Shown here piece by piece: positions 1-8,992 of a stretch of 64,000 nucleotides of DNA (position 1 is the stretch's first letter; the number at the start of each line of letters is the position of its first letter). Location of the stretch: NCBI RefSeq assembly GCF_017565425.1, contig NZ_JAGEMK010000005.1, positions 62,001-126,000 on the forward strand. Reading direction: 5' to 3'. This DNA comes from Actinotalea soli (GTDB taxonomy: Bacteria > Actinomycetota > Actinomycetes > Actinomycetales > Cellulomonadaceae). The notes under the pieces were generated by a model. That model was not told the DNA's origin. It did no database searches and saw only the letters and a list, made by a program, of their open reading frames with translations. The position numbers and the translations under genes were made by a program.

Positions 1-957
1 CTCACCGAGGTCGGCCTGGTGGCCGTCGGGCACCGCGTGGTGCAGGGTGGGGACCGCTTCACCGAGCCCGTCCTGGTCGACGACGCGGTCGAGGCCGCGA
101 TCGAGGAGCTCTCGCCCCTGGCCCCGCTGCACAACCCGCCCAACCTGGCCGGGATCCGCGCCGCCCGGCACGCCTTCCCCGAGCTGCCGCACGTCGCCGT
201 CTTCGACACCGCCTTCCACCACACCCTGCCCGCGGCCGCGCGCACCTACGCGATCGACCGCGACGTCGCCCGCGAGCACGGCATCCGGCGCTACGGCTTC
301 CACGGCACCTCCCACGCCTACGTCTCGCGGCGTACCGCGGAGCTGCTGGGCAAGGCGACCGACGAGGTCAACCTCATCGTCGCGCACCTGGGCAACGGCG
401 CGTCGATCACCGCGGTGCGCGGTGGGGAGTCGGTCGAGACCTCGATGGGCCTCACCCCCCTCGAGGGCCTGGTCATGGGCACCCGCTCGGGGGATGTCGA
501 CCCCGCCGTGATCTTCCACCTGCAGCGCGTCGCGGGCATGAGCACCGACGAGATCGACACGCTGCTCAACCGCCGCTCGGGCATGATCGGCATGGCCGGG
601 GTCAACGACATGCGCGACGTGCACGACGCCGTCGCGGCGGGGGACGCCGATGCGCGTCTCGCCCTCGACGTCTACTGCCACCGCCTCAAGCACTACGTGG
701 GTGCGTACTACGCCCAGCTCGGCCACGTGGACGCCGTCGTCTTCACCGCGGGTGTCGGCGAGAACGACGACATCGTCCGCGAGCTGGCCCTCGCCGGCCT
801 GGAGCGGCTCGGCATCGTGGTCGACCCGGAGCGCAACGCGGGGCGCAAGAAGACCGAGACCGTCATCTCCCCCGACGGGGCCGAGGTGACCGTCCTGGTG
901 GTCCCCACCAACGAGGAGCTCGAGATCGCGCAGCAGGCCGTCGCCCTGGTGGGGTGA
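1..957 (+). CDS. ackA: Acetate kinase, 3' part (5' end outside window)
   Basis: Acetate kinase interconverts acetate + ATP and acetyl phosphate + ADP in the cytoplasm, usually with phosphotransacetylase. The reading frame is open from base 1, and the first residues (LTEVGLVAVGHRVVQGG) match the conserved AVGHRVVHGG region, so roughly 80 N-terminal residues lie upstream. 318 residues are visible. Further ASKHA-fold hallmarks are HGTSHAYVS, HLGNGASI, GTRSGDVDP and FTAGVGEN. Stop TGA at 955-957. The usual partner pta would be expected just upstream, outside the window. Confidence 0.96.
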   Translation, partial: LTEVGLVAVGHRVVQGGDRFTEPVLVDDAVEAAIEELSPLAPLHNPPNLAGIRAARHAFPELPHVAVFDTAFHHTLPAAARTYAIDRDVAREHGIRRYGFHGTSHAYVSRRTAELLGKATDEVNLIVAHLGNGASITAVRGGESVETSMGLTPLEGLVMGTRSGDVDPAVIFHLQRVAGMSTDEIDTLLNRRSGMIGMAGVNDMRDVHDAVAAGDADARLALDVYCHRLKHYVGAYYAQLGHVDAVVFTAGVGENDDIVRELALAGLERLGIVVDPERNAGRKKTETVISPDGAEVTVLVVPTNEELEIAQQAVALVG

Positions 958-1007
958 CCCTGCGCCGGAGCGACCTCAGCGCGTCCGACAGCTCCCCGCG
1001 CGAGGTC

Positions 1008-1036
1008 TTCACATCGGCTCGGTTCCTGCCGATGAT
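1008..1036 (+). promoter_or_regulatory. Probable promoter of the GGDEF gene (leaderless)
   Basis: TTCACA (1008-1013), a 17-nt spacer and GATGAT (1031-1036). The -10 box ends 6 nt before the ATG at 1043, so transcription would begin at or next to the start codon. No Shine-Dalgarno is visible. Inference from sequence only. Confidence 0.45.
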
Positions 1037-1042
1037 CGGGGT

Positions 1043-2713
1043 ATGAGCCACGCCGAGCGGTCCCCGGGCGCCGTGCCCCCGGGGTCCGGGGTGGAGGTGC
1101 TCGACCTCGACCTGCCTGCGCTCGTGGCCCTGGTCGAGGCTCGGTCGAACTCGCACCCGACCGCCTGCGTCGAGATCGGCGAGCAGGCCGTCGAGCGCGC
1201 CCAGGCCGTCGGGGACCCCCTCTCGGAGATGAAGATCCAGTACTTCCTGGGCTTCTCCCGGCACCTCCTCTCCCACGACCACGCCGCCCTCGCCGCCATG
1301 GAACGCGCCCTCGCCCTGGCCGAGGAGCTCGGCGACCGGCACTGGCAGGCACGGATCCGGGGGGGCCTGGGCGCGGCGCACAGCGGCTTCGGGGACAACG
1401 CGAGCGCGATCGAGCTGCTCGAGCAGTCCCTCGCGCTGCGACGCGAGCTCGGTGACACCTTCGGCATCGCGGCCGCGCTGAACAACCTCGGGGTGACCTT
1501 CGAGGAGATGGGCCTCTTCCCCGACCGTGCCCGTGAGCTGCTGACCGAGGCCTTCACGCTCTTCGACGAGCTGGGCAACGACCACGGCCGGTGCGCCAGC
1601 CTGACCCACCTGGCCTCCCTCGACACCACGGCCAGCGAGGCCCTGGCGGAGACGGACCCGGTCGCGTCCGCGGGCCTGGCCACCCACGCCCTGCGGACGG
1701 CTCGCAGGGCCGTGGCGCATGCCCGGGCGCTCGCGGACAACAACCGACTGCTCGGCGAGTGCCTCATCCGGCAGGCTCGCGCGCACCTGGCCTGCGAGGA
1801 GGTCGAGGCCGCCCAGGTGGTCCTGGACGAGGCCGAGGCCCTGACCTCCCTGGTGGACACGACGCACTTCCTCCTGCGCCTCGCCTCGACCCGGGGCCGG
1901 CTGCACCGCACCCGGGGGGACCTGCGCGCGGCGACCGAGGAGATCGAGCGCGGCCTCGAGATCAGCGACGGCGTGCTGCGCAGCTTCGAGCGGGTCGAGC
2001 TGCTCACCGAGCTCGTCGCCATCCACGAGGAGCGGGGGGCCTACGCGGACGCCCTCGCGGCGCACCGGCAGCTTCTCACCGCGACCCTCCAGCAGCGGCA
2101 GGACGCGGCCGAGCGTCGTGCCCGCGTCATCAACGCCCAGCTGGACGTCGAGCGCTCCCGGGTCGAGGCCGAGGTCGAGCGGCTCCGCGCGGCCCAGCTC
2201 GAGGTCGCCAACCGCGAGCTGGCCTACGACGCGACCCACGACTCCCTGACCGGGCTGCTCAACCGGCGCGGCTTCGACGCCGCCCTCGCCGCCCGCACCC
2301 ACCACGACGGCGAGGCCGTGACCGTCCTGGTCGGGGACCTCGACAACTTCAAGGTGGTCAACGACAGCTGGTCCCACGCGATCGGCGACCGGGTGCTGCG
2401 CGAGGTCGCGCTCCTGGCAGGGGGCGCCGTCCGGGGCACCGACCAGGTCGCCCGGGTGGGTGGCGAGGAGATCGCCGTCATCCTCGCCGAGGGGTCCACC
2501 GAGGTGCGCGCGGTCTGCGAGCGCATCCGCGGCGCGGTCGAGGGGTTCGACTGGGGGTCGATCGCCCCCGGCATCACCGTCACGATCAGCATCGGCGCGG
2601 CGACGCGGCGCCCGGGCGAGAGCGTCGCCACCCTCCTGGACCGGGCGGACGGGCTGCTCTACGAGGCCAAGCAGGCGGGTCGCAACCTCGTCCGGACCGA
2701 CGGCGTGGGCTGA
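1043..2713 (+). CDS. TPR-GGDEF diguanylate cyclase
   Basis: Predicted cytosolic diguanylate cyclase making c-di-GMP from two GTP. Residues ~40-340 are Ala/Leu/Glu-rich helical TPR-like repeats (protein-protein sensing), ~345-395 a charged coiled-coil linker, and ~395-550 the GGDEF domain: DSLTGLLNRRGFD, then GDLDNFKVVND (metal/nucleotide site), then GGEEI as the A-site (an accepted variant of GG[D/E]EF). RGTD lies exactly five residues before GGEEI, so the product-inhibition I-site (RxxD) is intact. No EAL domain, signal peptide or membrane segment. 556 residues. It stands alone after ackA; the next gene, ptsI, is convergent. Confidence 0.9.
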   Translation: MSHAERSPGAVPPGSGVEVLDLDLPALVALVEARSNSHPTACVEIGEQAVERAQAVGDPLSEMKIQYFLGFSRHLLSHDHAALAAMERALALAEELGDRHWQARIRGGLGAAHSGFGDNASAIELLEQSLALRRELGDTFGIAAALNNLGVTFEEMGLFPDRARELLTEAFTLFDELGNDHGRCASLTHLASLDTTASEALAETDPVASAGLATHALRTARRAVAHARALADNNRLLGECLIRQARAHLACEEVEAAQVVLDEAEALTSLVDTTHFLLRLASTRGRLHRTRGDLRAATEEIERGLEISDGVLRSFERVELLTELVAIHEERGAYADALAAHRQLLTATLQQRQDAAERRARVINAQLDVERSRVEAEVERLRAAQLEVANRELAYDATHDSLTGLLNRRGFDAALAARTHHDGEAVTVLVGDLDNFKVVNDSWSHAIGDRVLREVALLAGGAVRGTDQVARVGGEEIAVILAEGSTEVRAVCERIRGAVEGFDWGSIAPGITVTISIGAATRRPGESVATLLDRADGLLYEAKQAGRNLVRTDGVG

Positions 2714-2775
2714 ACCCTGGCCCGAGGTCTGGCCCGCCCGTCACCACCGCGAGCACCGTCACCCCCGGGGTGCCG

Positions 2776-4467
2776 TCAGAGGGCGAGCACCTCGCGGACC
2801 TCAGGGTCGACCAGGGCCAGCGCGGCAGCCCTCGCCTCGGCTGCGGTGCGCCCGTCCCGCGCTGCCTCGGCGATCTCGACGCAACGAGCGCGGGTGTGCC
2901 GGGCCAGCGCGAAGCGGGCCGCGGGGACTGCCGCGGGGGACATCGACAGGCTGGTCACCCCGAGCCCGGTCAGCACGAGGGCCATCACCGGGTCCGCCGC
3001 GGACTCGCCGCACACGCCGGCAGGCTTGCCGAGCTCGGCGCCGGCCTGGGCGGTGAGGGCCACGAGGTCCAGCACCGCAGGCTGCCAGGGGTCGAGCAGG
3101 TCGACGAGCTCCCCCAGCAGGCGATCGGTGGCCATCGCGTACTGGGCGAGGTCGTTGGTGCCCAGGGAGACGAAGTCCACCTCGGCGAGCACGTCGCGGG
3201 CCCGGAGCGCCGCCGAGGGCACCTCGACCATGACCCCGACGGTCGCGACGCCGGACTCGCGGGCGATCGCGGCGAACTGGGCGGCCTCCTCGACCGTCGC
3301 GACCATCGGCGCCATGACCCAGGGCTGCTCGCCCGTCTCGCGGGCCGCGCGGCCGATCGCAGCGAGCTGGGTGCGCAGGAGGTCCTCGGCGGTCCGCACC
3401 AGTCGGAAGCCGCGGACGCCGAGGGCCGGGTTCTCCTCCCCCTGCCGCGTGACGAAGGCCAGAGGCTTGTCTGCCCCGGCGTCGAGGGTGCGGATGACGA
3501 CCTTGCGTCCGGCCAGGGCCCGGAGCACGCGCGTGTAGACCACGGCCTGCTCGTCCTCGGTGGGTGCCGTCGTCCGACCGAGGAAGAGCACCTCGGTACG
3601 GAACAGGCCGACCCCCTGCACGGCGGCGTCGGTCAGCCGCTCGGCGTCCTCCGCGGTGCCGATGTTGGCGAGCAGCGCGACCTCGTGGCCGTCGGCGGTC
3701 TGTCCGGGTCCGCTGGCCTCGGCGAGGGTCGCCAGCGCCACCCGGCGCGTCTCGACGTTCGCGCGGACCGTCTCGTCGGGATCGACGAGCACGGTGCCGG
3801 CCGCGGCGTCGACCGCGACCTCGGTGCCGTCCTGCAGCGCGGCGGCGCCGCGCACCCGCACGACGCACGGGATGCCCAGCTGACCGGCGATGATCGCGGT
3901 GTGCCCGGTGGGGCCGCCCTGCTCGATGACGATGCCGAGGACCTTGTCGAGCTCGAGGGCGGCGGTGTCCGCCGGGGAGAGGTCCTCGGCGACGACCACG
4001 GAGGGACGCGCGAGAGCGGGGACGCCCGGCTCAGGCAGGCCCTCCAGGCGCGCGACGACGCGGTCGCGCACGCTGCGCAGGTCGGTGACCCGCTCGGCGA
4101 GGTACCCGCCCGCCGCGGCGAAGAGGTCCATGAACTCGGCCGTGGCGCGGTCGACCGCGACGGCGGCGGCCGCCCCCGCGTCGATCCTCGTGCGCGTCTG
4201 GTCGACGAGCTCGGGGTCCTGGGCCATCAGGGCCGTGGCCCCGAGGACCTCGCCGATGGTGCCGCCGGCCTGCTCGGCGCGCTGCTCGAGGGACGCCGCG
4301 ACGGCGGCGAAGGCCTCGGTCACGGCGCGCTTGGCGGCCTCGCGGTCCTCGGGCCCGGGCTGGTCCTGCTGGACCCGCGGGGCCGGGTGCGCACGCGCGA
4401 CGGGTCCGACGACGGCGCCGCGCCCGACCCCCGAGCCGTGCAGGACCTGCGAGGCCACGGCGGTCAT
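2776..4467 (-). CDS. ptsI: PTS enzyme I (PEP-protein phosphotransferase)
   Basis: Takes phosphate from phosphoenolpyruvate and passes it to HPr, the first step of sugar uptake by the PTS. 563 residues, normal length. The swivelling His domain shows GGPTGHTAIIAGQLGIPCVV with the phospho-accepting His; the C-terminal PEP-binding TIM barrel has FRTEVLFLGR, SLGTNDLAQYAMATDR and GVCGESAADP with the catalytic Cys. The ATG overlaps the stop of ptsH (ATGA), so the pair is translationally coupled. Transcribed towards the GGDEF gene. Confidence 0.97.
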   Translation of the reverse strand: MTAVASQVLHGSGVGRGAVVGPVARAHPAPRVQQDQPGPEDREAAKRAVTEAFAAVAASLEQRAEQAGGTIGEVLGATALMAQDPELVDQTRTRIDAGAAAAVAVDRATAEFMDLFAAAGGYLAERVTDLRSVRDRVVARLEGLPEPGVPALARPSVVVAEDLSPADTAALELDKVLGIVIEQGGPTGHTAIIAGQLGIPCVVRVRGAAALQDGTEVAVDAAAGTVLVDPDETVRANVETRRVALATLAEASGPGQTADGHEVALLANIGTAEDAERLTDAAVQGVGLFRTEVLFLGRTTAPTEDEQAVVYTRVLRALAGRKVVIRTLDAGADKPLAFVTRQGEENPALGVRGFRLVRTAEDLLRTQLAAIGRAARETGEQPWVMAPMVATVEEAAQFAAIARESGVATVGVMVEVPSAALRARDVLAEVDFVSLGTNDLAQYAMATDRLLGELVDLLDPWQPAVLDLVALTAQAGAELGKPAGVCGESAADPVMALVLTGLGVTSLSMSPAAVPAARFALARHTRARCVEIAEAARDGRTAAEARAAALALVDPEVREVLAL

Positions 4468-4742
4468 GCGGGCTTCACCGCGTCGAGGTCGGTCGCGAGC
4501 AGCTCGGCCAGGCCGTCCAGGGCCTCGTCGGCCCCGTCGCCCTCGGCGCTGATCGTGACCTCCTCACCGTGCTTGACCCCGAGGGCCATCACCCGCAGGA
4601 TGCTCGCCGCGTCGACGGGGGGGCCGTCGCCCTTCGCGATCGTGACCCCCAGGCCGGTGGCCGCGGCCGCCTGCGTGAAGAGCTTCGCCGGACGCGCGTG
4701 CAGACCGACCCCGGACGCCACGACCACTGTTCGCTGTGCCAT
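4464..4742 (-). CDS. ptsH: PTS phosphocarrier protein HPr
   Basis: Small phosphocarrier between enzyme I and the sugar-specific EIIA. 92 residues starting MAQRTVVVASGVGLHARPAK; the active His is in GLHARPA. The ATG at 4742 is preferred to an in-frame GTG at 4748 because GGAGG ends 7 nt before the ATG but only 1 nt before the GTG. The serine site used for HPr-kinase regulation in Firmicutes is not obviously conserved (sequence here is ASILRVMALG), as expected in Actinobacteria, which lack that kinase. Overlaps ptsI by 4 nt. Confidence 0.95.
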   Translation of the reverse strand: MAQRTVVVASGVGLHARPAKLFTQAAAATGLGVTIAKGDGPPVDAASILRVMALGVKHGEEVTISAEGDGADEALDGLAELLATDLDAVKPA

Positions 4743-4829
4743 GCCCACTCCTCCGCCACCGCGGTGGCTCGTTCGTCGTGGTGCCGATCGTCGTCGACCC
4801 GTCGCACCTATCCAACACCCAACCGTCCG

Positions 4830-4858
4830 GGGACGTCGGGCCCTCGGCCCGACGTCCC
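4830..4858 (-). terminator. Terminator of the polyol PTS operon
   Basis: Perfect 13-bp inverted repeat (4830-4842 with 4846-4858, arm GGGACGTCGGGCC) closed by a 3-nt loop, 10 nt after the stop of the Zn dehydrogenase and before ptsH. No U tract, which is common in high-GC actinobacteria. Confidence 0.75.
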
Positions 4859-4868
4859 TGCCTGCACC

Positions 4869-5909
4869 TCAGGGCTCGATCGTGACCTTGATGGCCTCGC
4901 CCCGCTGCACGATCCCGATGCCCTCGAGCACCTGGTCGAGGGGCAGCAGGTGCGTGATCAGGTCCTTGACCGGGACCTTGCCGTCGGCGATCAGCTGGAG
5001 CGCCCGCTTGTTGTGCTCGGGGCTCGAGCCGTTGGCACCCACGATCGTGAGCTCGCTGTAGTGCACGAGGTTCGAGTCGAGGGTGATCGTCGGGTTGTCC
5101 TTGGGCAGCCCGCCGAAGAAGCTGATCCGGCCACCGCGGGCGAGCATCGGCAGGGCCTGCTCCTGCGCCGCGCCCGAGGCCGCCGCGGTGATCGCGACGT
5201 CCACGCCGCGTCCGTCGGTCAGCTCGAGGATCCGCGCGAGCGCGTCCTCGTCCTCGCTGCAGATCGCCGCGTCGGGGTTGACCAGGTCGGCGGCCATGTC
5301 CAGCCGCTCACGGCTCAGCTCGACCAGGAAGACGCGCGCAGCACCGAAGGACCGCGCCAGGCGGACGTGCAGGCAGCCGATCGGCCCCGACCCGACGACG
5401 ACGACGTCGTCTCCCGGGTTGATCCGGACGAGCTCCTGGGCGTTGAGCGCGCAGGCCAGCGGCTCGGCGACGCTCGCCTCGGCGAAGCTCAGCCCCTCGG
5501 GGATCCGGTTGAGCCCGTCGACCTTGAGCACGTTCTCCGGGACGACCATGTACTCGGCGAAGCCGCCGTCGAAGTGGTACCCCATCGAGACCTGGTTCGG
5601 GCAGATGTTCATCTGGTCCTTGGCGCAGAAGGCGCACTCCCCGCACGGGATGGCGGCGATGACCTGCACGCGGTCCCCGACCGCCCAGCCGCTGACCTCA
5701 CCACCGGTCTCGACGACCTCCCCGGCGATCTCGTGACCCATGACCCGTGGGGGGTGGATGTGGTGGTGCCCGAACCGGGAGATCTTGACGTCGGTGCCGC
5801 AGGTGGAGCAGGCACGGACGCGGATCTTGACCTCCCGGGGACCGGCCGACGGCTCGGGAGCCTCCTCCAGACGGACGTCACCGGGGGCGTGGAAGCGTGC
5901 GACTCTCAT
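4869..5909 (-). CDS. Zinc-dependent medium-chain (polyol-phosphate) dehydrogenase
   Basis: Medium-chain dehydrogenase/reductase of the sorbitol / galactitol-1-phosphate dehydrogenase type, 346 residues. Visible: catalytic zinc ligands in ACSTCGTD and the GHE motif (VMGHEIAGEV), a four-cysteine structural zinc lobe (CGECAFCAKDQMNIC), and an NAD-binding Rossmann motif VVVGSGPIGCLHVRLA. ATG at 5909 has GGAG upstream and overlaps the stop of the EIIA gene (ATGA). Being the last gene of a mannitol-type PTS operon, it probably oxidises the imported polyol phosphate to a ketose phosphate. Exact substrate and carbon oxidised are unknown. Confidence 0.88.
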   Translation of the reverse strand: MRVARFHAPGDVRLEEAPEPSAGPREVKIRVRACSTCGTDVKISRFGHHHIHPPRVMGHEIAGEVVETGGEVSGWAVGDRVQVIAAIPCGECAFCAKDQMNICPNQVSMGYHFDGGFAEYMVVPENVLKVDGLNRIPEGLSFAEASVAEPLACALNAQELVRINPGDDVVVVGSGPIGCLHVRLARSFGAARVFLVELSRERLDMAADLVNPDAAICSEDEDALARILELTDGRGVDVAITAAASGAAQEQALPMLARGGRISFFGGLPKDNPTITLDSNLVHYSELTIVGANGSSPEHNKRALQLIADGKVPVKDLITHLLPLDQVLEGIGIVQRGEAIKVTIEP

Positions 5910-6388
5910 CGTTCTCCTTCTCGGGTGGGCTCCGGGGTGTCCTCCGGAGCAGGGGTGAGCATGGCGAGCACCGTCTCGACGGACTCCGCAGCCCGCAGGG
6001 CCTCGGCGCGCTCGGGGTCGAGCAGGATCTGCGCCAGCTCGGCAAGGATCTCGACGTGACCGTCGCCCTGGGCAGCGATCCCGATGCAGACGGTGACCTG
6101 TGCCCCGTCCCAGTCCACCCCGGCTGGGAAGCGCACGAAGCACAGGGCGTCCCGCAGGACGGCCTCCTTGCCGGCGAGGGTCGCGTGCGGGATCGCCACG
6201 CCCTCACCGATGTAGGTCGAGACCGACTCCTCGCGCTCGAGCATGGCCGGCACGTACGAGGCCTCGACGGCCCCGCAGTCCACCAACGCCTGCCCGCACA
6301 GCCGGATGGCCTCGGTCTTGTCGGCCGCCTGCTCGGCCAGGCGGATCGCGCCTGGCGCGAGCAGGGCGGCCGGGTCGACGTCAGACAT
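5906..6388 (-). CDS. PTS EIIA, mannitol/fructose type
   Basis: Receives phosphate from HPr on a His and passes it to EIIB. 160 residues; the active site is GEGVAIPHATLAGK. This is the PTS_EIIA type-2 fold also found at the C-terminus of E. coli MtlA. It is a separate polypeptide here. Start ATG at 6388 overlaps the EIIB stop by 8 nt and its own stop overlaps the dehydrogenase start by 4 nt, so translation is coupled; no strong SD of its own is visible. Acidic tail (PEDTPEPTREGER) follows the domain. Confidence 0.92.
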   Translation of the reverse strand: MSDVDPAALLAPGAIRLAEQAADKTEAIRLCGQALVDCGAVEASYVPAMLEREESVSTYIGEGVAIPHATLAGKEAVLRDALCFVRFPAGVDWDGAQVTVCIGIAAQGDGHVEILAELAQILLDPERAEALRAAESVETVLAMLTPAPEDTPEPTREGER

Positions 6389-6689
6389 CGATCGTCTGAC
6401 CCTTCTGGATCGCGGTGACCACCTTGGTCACCGCGGGGTCGCCGAGGAAGAGGTTGAACGGCACCACCGGCGTGCTGCCGGCGACCCCCCGGGCGCGGTC
6501 GGCGAGCCCGGCGTGGGTCAGCACGACGTCGGCGTCCCCCGGGATCTCCTGGACCGAGGTGTGCTCGACGGTCACCCCGTTCTTGGCGAGCTGCTTGCGA
6601 ACCGTGCTGGCCAGCATGACGCTGCTGCCCATCCCGGCGTCGCAGGCGACGACCAGCTTGCGTACCGCACTGCCGTCGATGGTGGTCAT
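6381..6689 (-). CDS. PTS EIIB, mannitol type
   Basis: Cytoplasmic phosphotransfer domain that phosphorylates the sugar bound by EIIC. 102 residues starting MTTIDGSAVRKLVVACDAGMGSS; the Cys in ACDAGMGSS is the phosphorylated residue of lactose/mannitol-class IIB domains. ATG at 6689 is preceded by GAGGA. Encoded as a free protein between EIIC and EIIA rather than fused as in E. coli MtlA. Confidence 0.9.
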   Translation of the reverse strand: MTTIDGSAVRKLVVACDAGMGSSVMLASTVRKQLAKNGVTVEHTSVQEIPGDADVVLTHAGLADRARGVAGSTPVVPFNLFLGDPAVTKVVTAIQKGQTIDV

Positions 6690-6750
6690 GGGGTCCTCCT
6701 CGGTGAGGTGTGGATCGTGCTGACGGTCCTGCGGGCGAGATGCCCGCAGG

Positions 6751-7965
6751 TCAGGCAGTGGCCGGCGGGGCGCTCTCTGAGGTCGCGACCCCGGCCTTGG
6801 AGGCAGCCTTGCGGTCGGCCACCTGGGCGCGGGCGGCGTCGAGGTCCTCCGAGCTCGACGGCGTCCCGTCCTCGTCCTCCTTGGGCTCCTTGCGACCGAA
6901 GCCCAGCAGCACGGCCGCGACGACGAAGCTGACGACAGCGGCCACGGCGATGCCCAGCAGCACCGCGAGGTGACCGCCTCGTGGAGTGACGGCCATGTAA
7001 GCGATGATCGAGCCCGGTGCCGGAGAGGCCACGAGACCGGCACCGGTCATGATGTTGGTGAGGATCCCGGCCGCCCCGCCGAGGATGGCCGCGGCGATGA
7101 GCTGGGGCTTCATCAGGATGTAGGGGAAGTAGATCTCGTGGATGCCGCCGAAGAAGTGGATGACGACGGCCGCCGGGGTCGAGGGACGCAGCAGGCGCGG
7201 CCCGAAGAACATGAACGCGAGCAGGATGCCCAGGCCAGGACCGGGGTTCGTCTCGAGCATGAACAGGATCGACTTGCCGGCATCCTCGGACTGCGCGGCG
7301 CCGAGGGGGGTGAGAACCCCGTGGTTGATCGCGTTGTTGAGGAAGAGCACCTTGCCGGGCTCGATGATGAGCGCCGCCAGCGGCAACAGGCTGTTGTCGA
7401 CCAGGAAGCCCACGGCACCCTCGGCCCAGCCCATGATCGTGTCGACGATCGGGCCGATGGCGAGCAGGCCCGCGATGGCCATGGCCGCACCGACGATGCC
7501 GGCGGTGAAGTTGTCCACGAGCATCTCGAAGCCGGCCTTGGTGCGGTGCTGCACGGCCTCGTCGATCTTCTTGATGATCCAGGCGGCGAGCGGCCCCATG
7601 GCCATCGCGCCGAGGAACATGGGCGAGCCGGTGCCCACGATCACGCCGACGGTGGCGATCGCACCGACCACCCCGCCGCGGTTCCCGTGCACCATGCGGC
7701 CCCCGGTGAAGCCGATCAGCAGCGGGAGCAGGTAGGTGATCATCGGGCCGACGAGGCCGGTCCACGCCTCGCCGTCGGCGTTCTCGCCGAACCCGCCGAT
7801 CTGCGCGACCGGGAACCAGCCGACCTCGATGAAGATGGCCGTGATGAGGCCCCACGCGATGAACGCGCCGATGTTGGGCATCACCATGCCGGCCAGGTAG
7901 CCACCGAAGCGTTGGACGGTCGCCTTGGCCCCCGTCCCGGTGACCGTGGGTGTGTACTCGCTCAT
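6751..7965 (-). CDS. mtlA: PTS EIIC, mannitol permease
   Basis: Membrane permease of the mannitol (Fru-Mtl) PTS family, 404 residues. Hydrophobic segments run from about residue 25 to 345, and the substrate-binding signature GGIHEIYFPYILMKP is intact, as is the NNAINHGVLTPLG segment typical of MtlA. A hydrophilic, charged C-terminal tail (~345-404) takes the place of the fused IIB/IIA domains of E. coli MtlA. Start ATG at 7965 has GGAG 9 nt upstream. Family points to mannitol or a related hexitol; substrate not proven. Confidence 0.9.
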   Translation of the reverse strand: MSEYTPTVTGTGAKATVQRFGGYLAGMVMPNIGAFIAWGLITAIFIEVGWFPVAQIGGFGENADGEAWTGLVGPMITYLLPLLIGFTGGRMVHGNRGGVVGAIATVGVIVGTGSPMFLGAMAMGPLAAWIIKKIDEAVQHRTKAGFEMLVDNFTAGIVGAAMAIAGLLAIGPIVDTIMGWAEGAVGFLVDNSLLPLAALIIEPGKVLFLNNAINHGVLTPLGAAQSEDAGKSILFMLETNPGPGLGILLAFMFFGPRLLRPSTPAAVVIHFFGGIHEIYFPYILMKPQLIAAAILGGAAGILTNIMTGAGLVASPAPGSIIAYMAVTPRGGHLAVLLGIAVAAVVSFVVAAVLLGFGRKEPKEDEDGTPSSSEDLDAARAQVADRKAASKAGVATSESAPPATA

Positions 7966-8026
7966 CTCTGGAACTCCTTCGTCGCCAGTCGAACCTGCGG
8001 GGATGGTGCGGTGCTGCGGGGCGGGG

Positions 8027-8992
8027 TCACCCCGTCGCGGCGAGGGGCTCGGCGAGCCGCTCGTCGCTGAGGACGTCAGGGAGCAGGCGTACCGCTCCGT
8101 GATCGATGTCGTGCGGGCCGGGCATCTGGCTGCCGGGCAGGGTCACCGCGGCCGCCCCCCAGGCCAGGGCCTGGGCGAGGGCTGCGCGGGCAGGGGCACC
8201 GGTGGCCTCGGCAGCGAGGAAGCCGGCGAGGAAGGCATCCCCGGCGCCGACGGTGCTGCGCGGCGCGGCCACGTGGGACTCCCCCGCGACGACGCCCTCG
8301 TCGGCCACCAGGAGGGCGCCGTCGCCGCCGAGGCTCACCAGGACTCGTGCCGCTCCGAGCTGACGGAGCCGTTGCGCGGCCTCGACGACGTCGGCTCGCG
8401 AGGCGAGGGTCATCCCGGCGGCCTCGGCGAGCTCCTCGGCGTTCGGCTTGATCAGGTCCGGTCCGGCCGCGAGAGCCTCGACGAGAGCCGGACCGCTGGT
8501 GTCGAGGGCCACGCGGGCGCCGGCCTGGTGGGCCCGCCGCGTCATGGCCGCGTAGTGGTCGGTCGCCACCCCGGGTGGCAGGCTTCCGCACAGGACCACC
8601 CAGCCGTGCGGCTCGACGGCCGCCAGGGCCCCGTCGAGGAGCCGGTCGAGGTCCGCGGTGTCCAGCGCGGGGCCGGGCTCGTTGAGCTTCGTGACCGTGC
8701 CGTCCGCCTCGGCGATCGTGACGTTGGAGCGGGTCCGCCCCGCCACGGGCACCGTGGCGACGTCGACGGCCTCGGCCACGAGCAGCCCCACGAGCTGGTC
8801 GCCCTCGGCGCCCGCGACCGGCAGGACGGCGCGGCTCGCGACGCCGTTGGCCAGCAGGGCACGGGTGACGTTGACCCCCTTGCCGCCGGGGTGCAGGTGC
8901 ACCCCACGGGCACGGAGCACCTCTCCCCGCACGAGGTCGTCGACCTCGACGGTGCGGTCGAGGCTCGGGTTGAGGGTGACGGTGATGATCAT
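8027..8992 (-). CDS. fruK: 1-phosphofructokinase-family hexose-phosphate kinase
   Basis: PfkB/ribokinase-fold kinase, 321 residues. Opens MIITVTLNPSLDRTVEV, typical of FruK/LacC. PfkB signature 1 is GGKGVNVTRALL, signature 2 STVGAGDAFLAGFLA with the catalytic Asp. FruK phosphorylates fructose-1-P to fructose-1,6-bisphosphate; the family also includes tagatose-6-P kinases. Its place between deoR (4-nt ATGA overlap) and a mannitol-type EIIC suggests it phosphorylates the ketose phosphate made by the downstream dehydrogenase. Fructose-1-P or tagatose-6-P is likely but undecided. Confidence 0.85.
   Translation of the reverse strand: MIITVTLNPSLDRTVEVDDLVRGEVLRARGVHLHPGGKGVNVTRALLANGVASRAVLPVAGAEGDQLVGLLVAEAVDVATVPVAGRTRSNVTIAEADGTVTKLNEPGPALDTADLDRLLDGALAAVEPHGWVVLCGSLPPGVATDHYAAMTRRAHQAGARVALDTSGPALVEALAAGPDLIKPNAEELAEAAGMTLASRADVVEAAQRLRQLGAARVLVSLGGDGALLVADEGVVAGESHVAAPRSTVGAGDAFLAGFLAAEATGAPARAALAQALAWGAAAVTLPGSQMPGPHDIDHGAVRLLPDVLSDERLAEPLAATG

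Noticed and set aside
1591-5061. A 1156-codon + strand frame running through the GGDEF, ptsI and ptsH genes
   Set aside because: Low-complexity Arg/Gly/Pro translation, spans two convergent real genes; a shadow frame.
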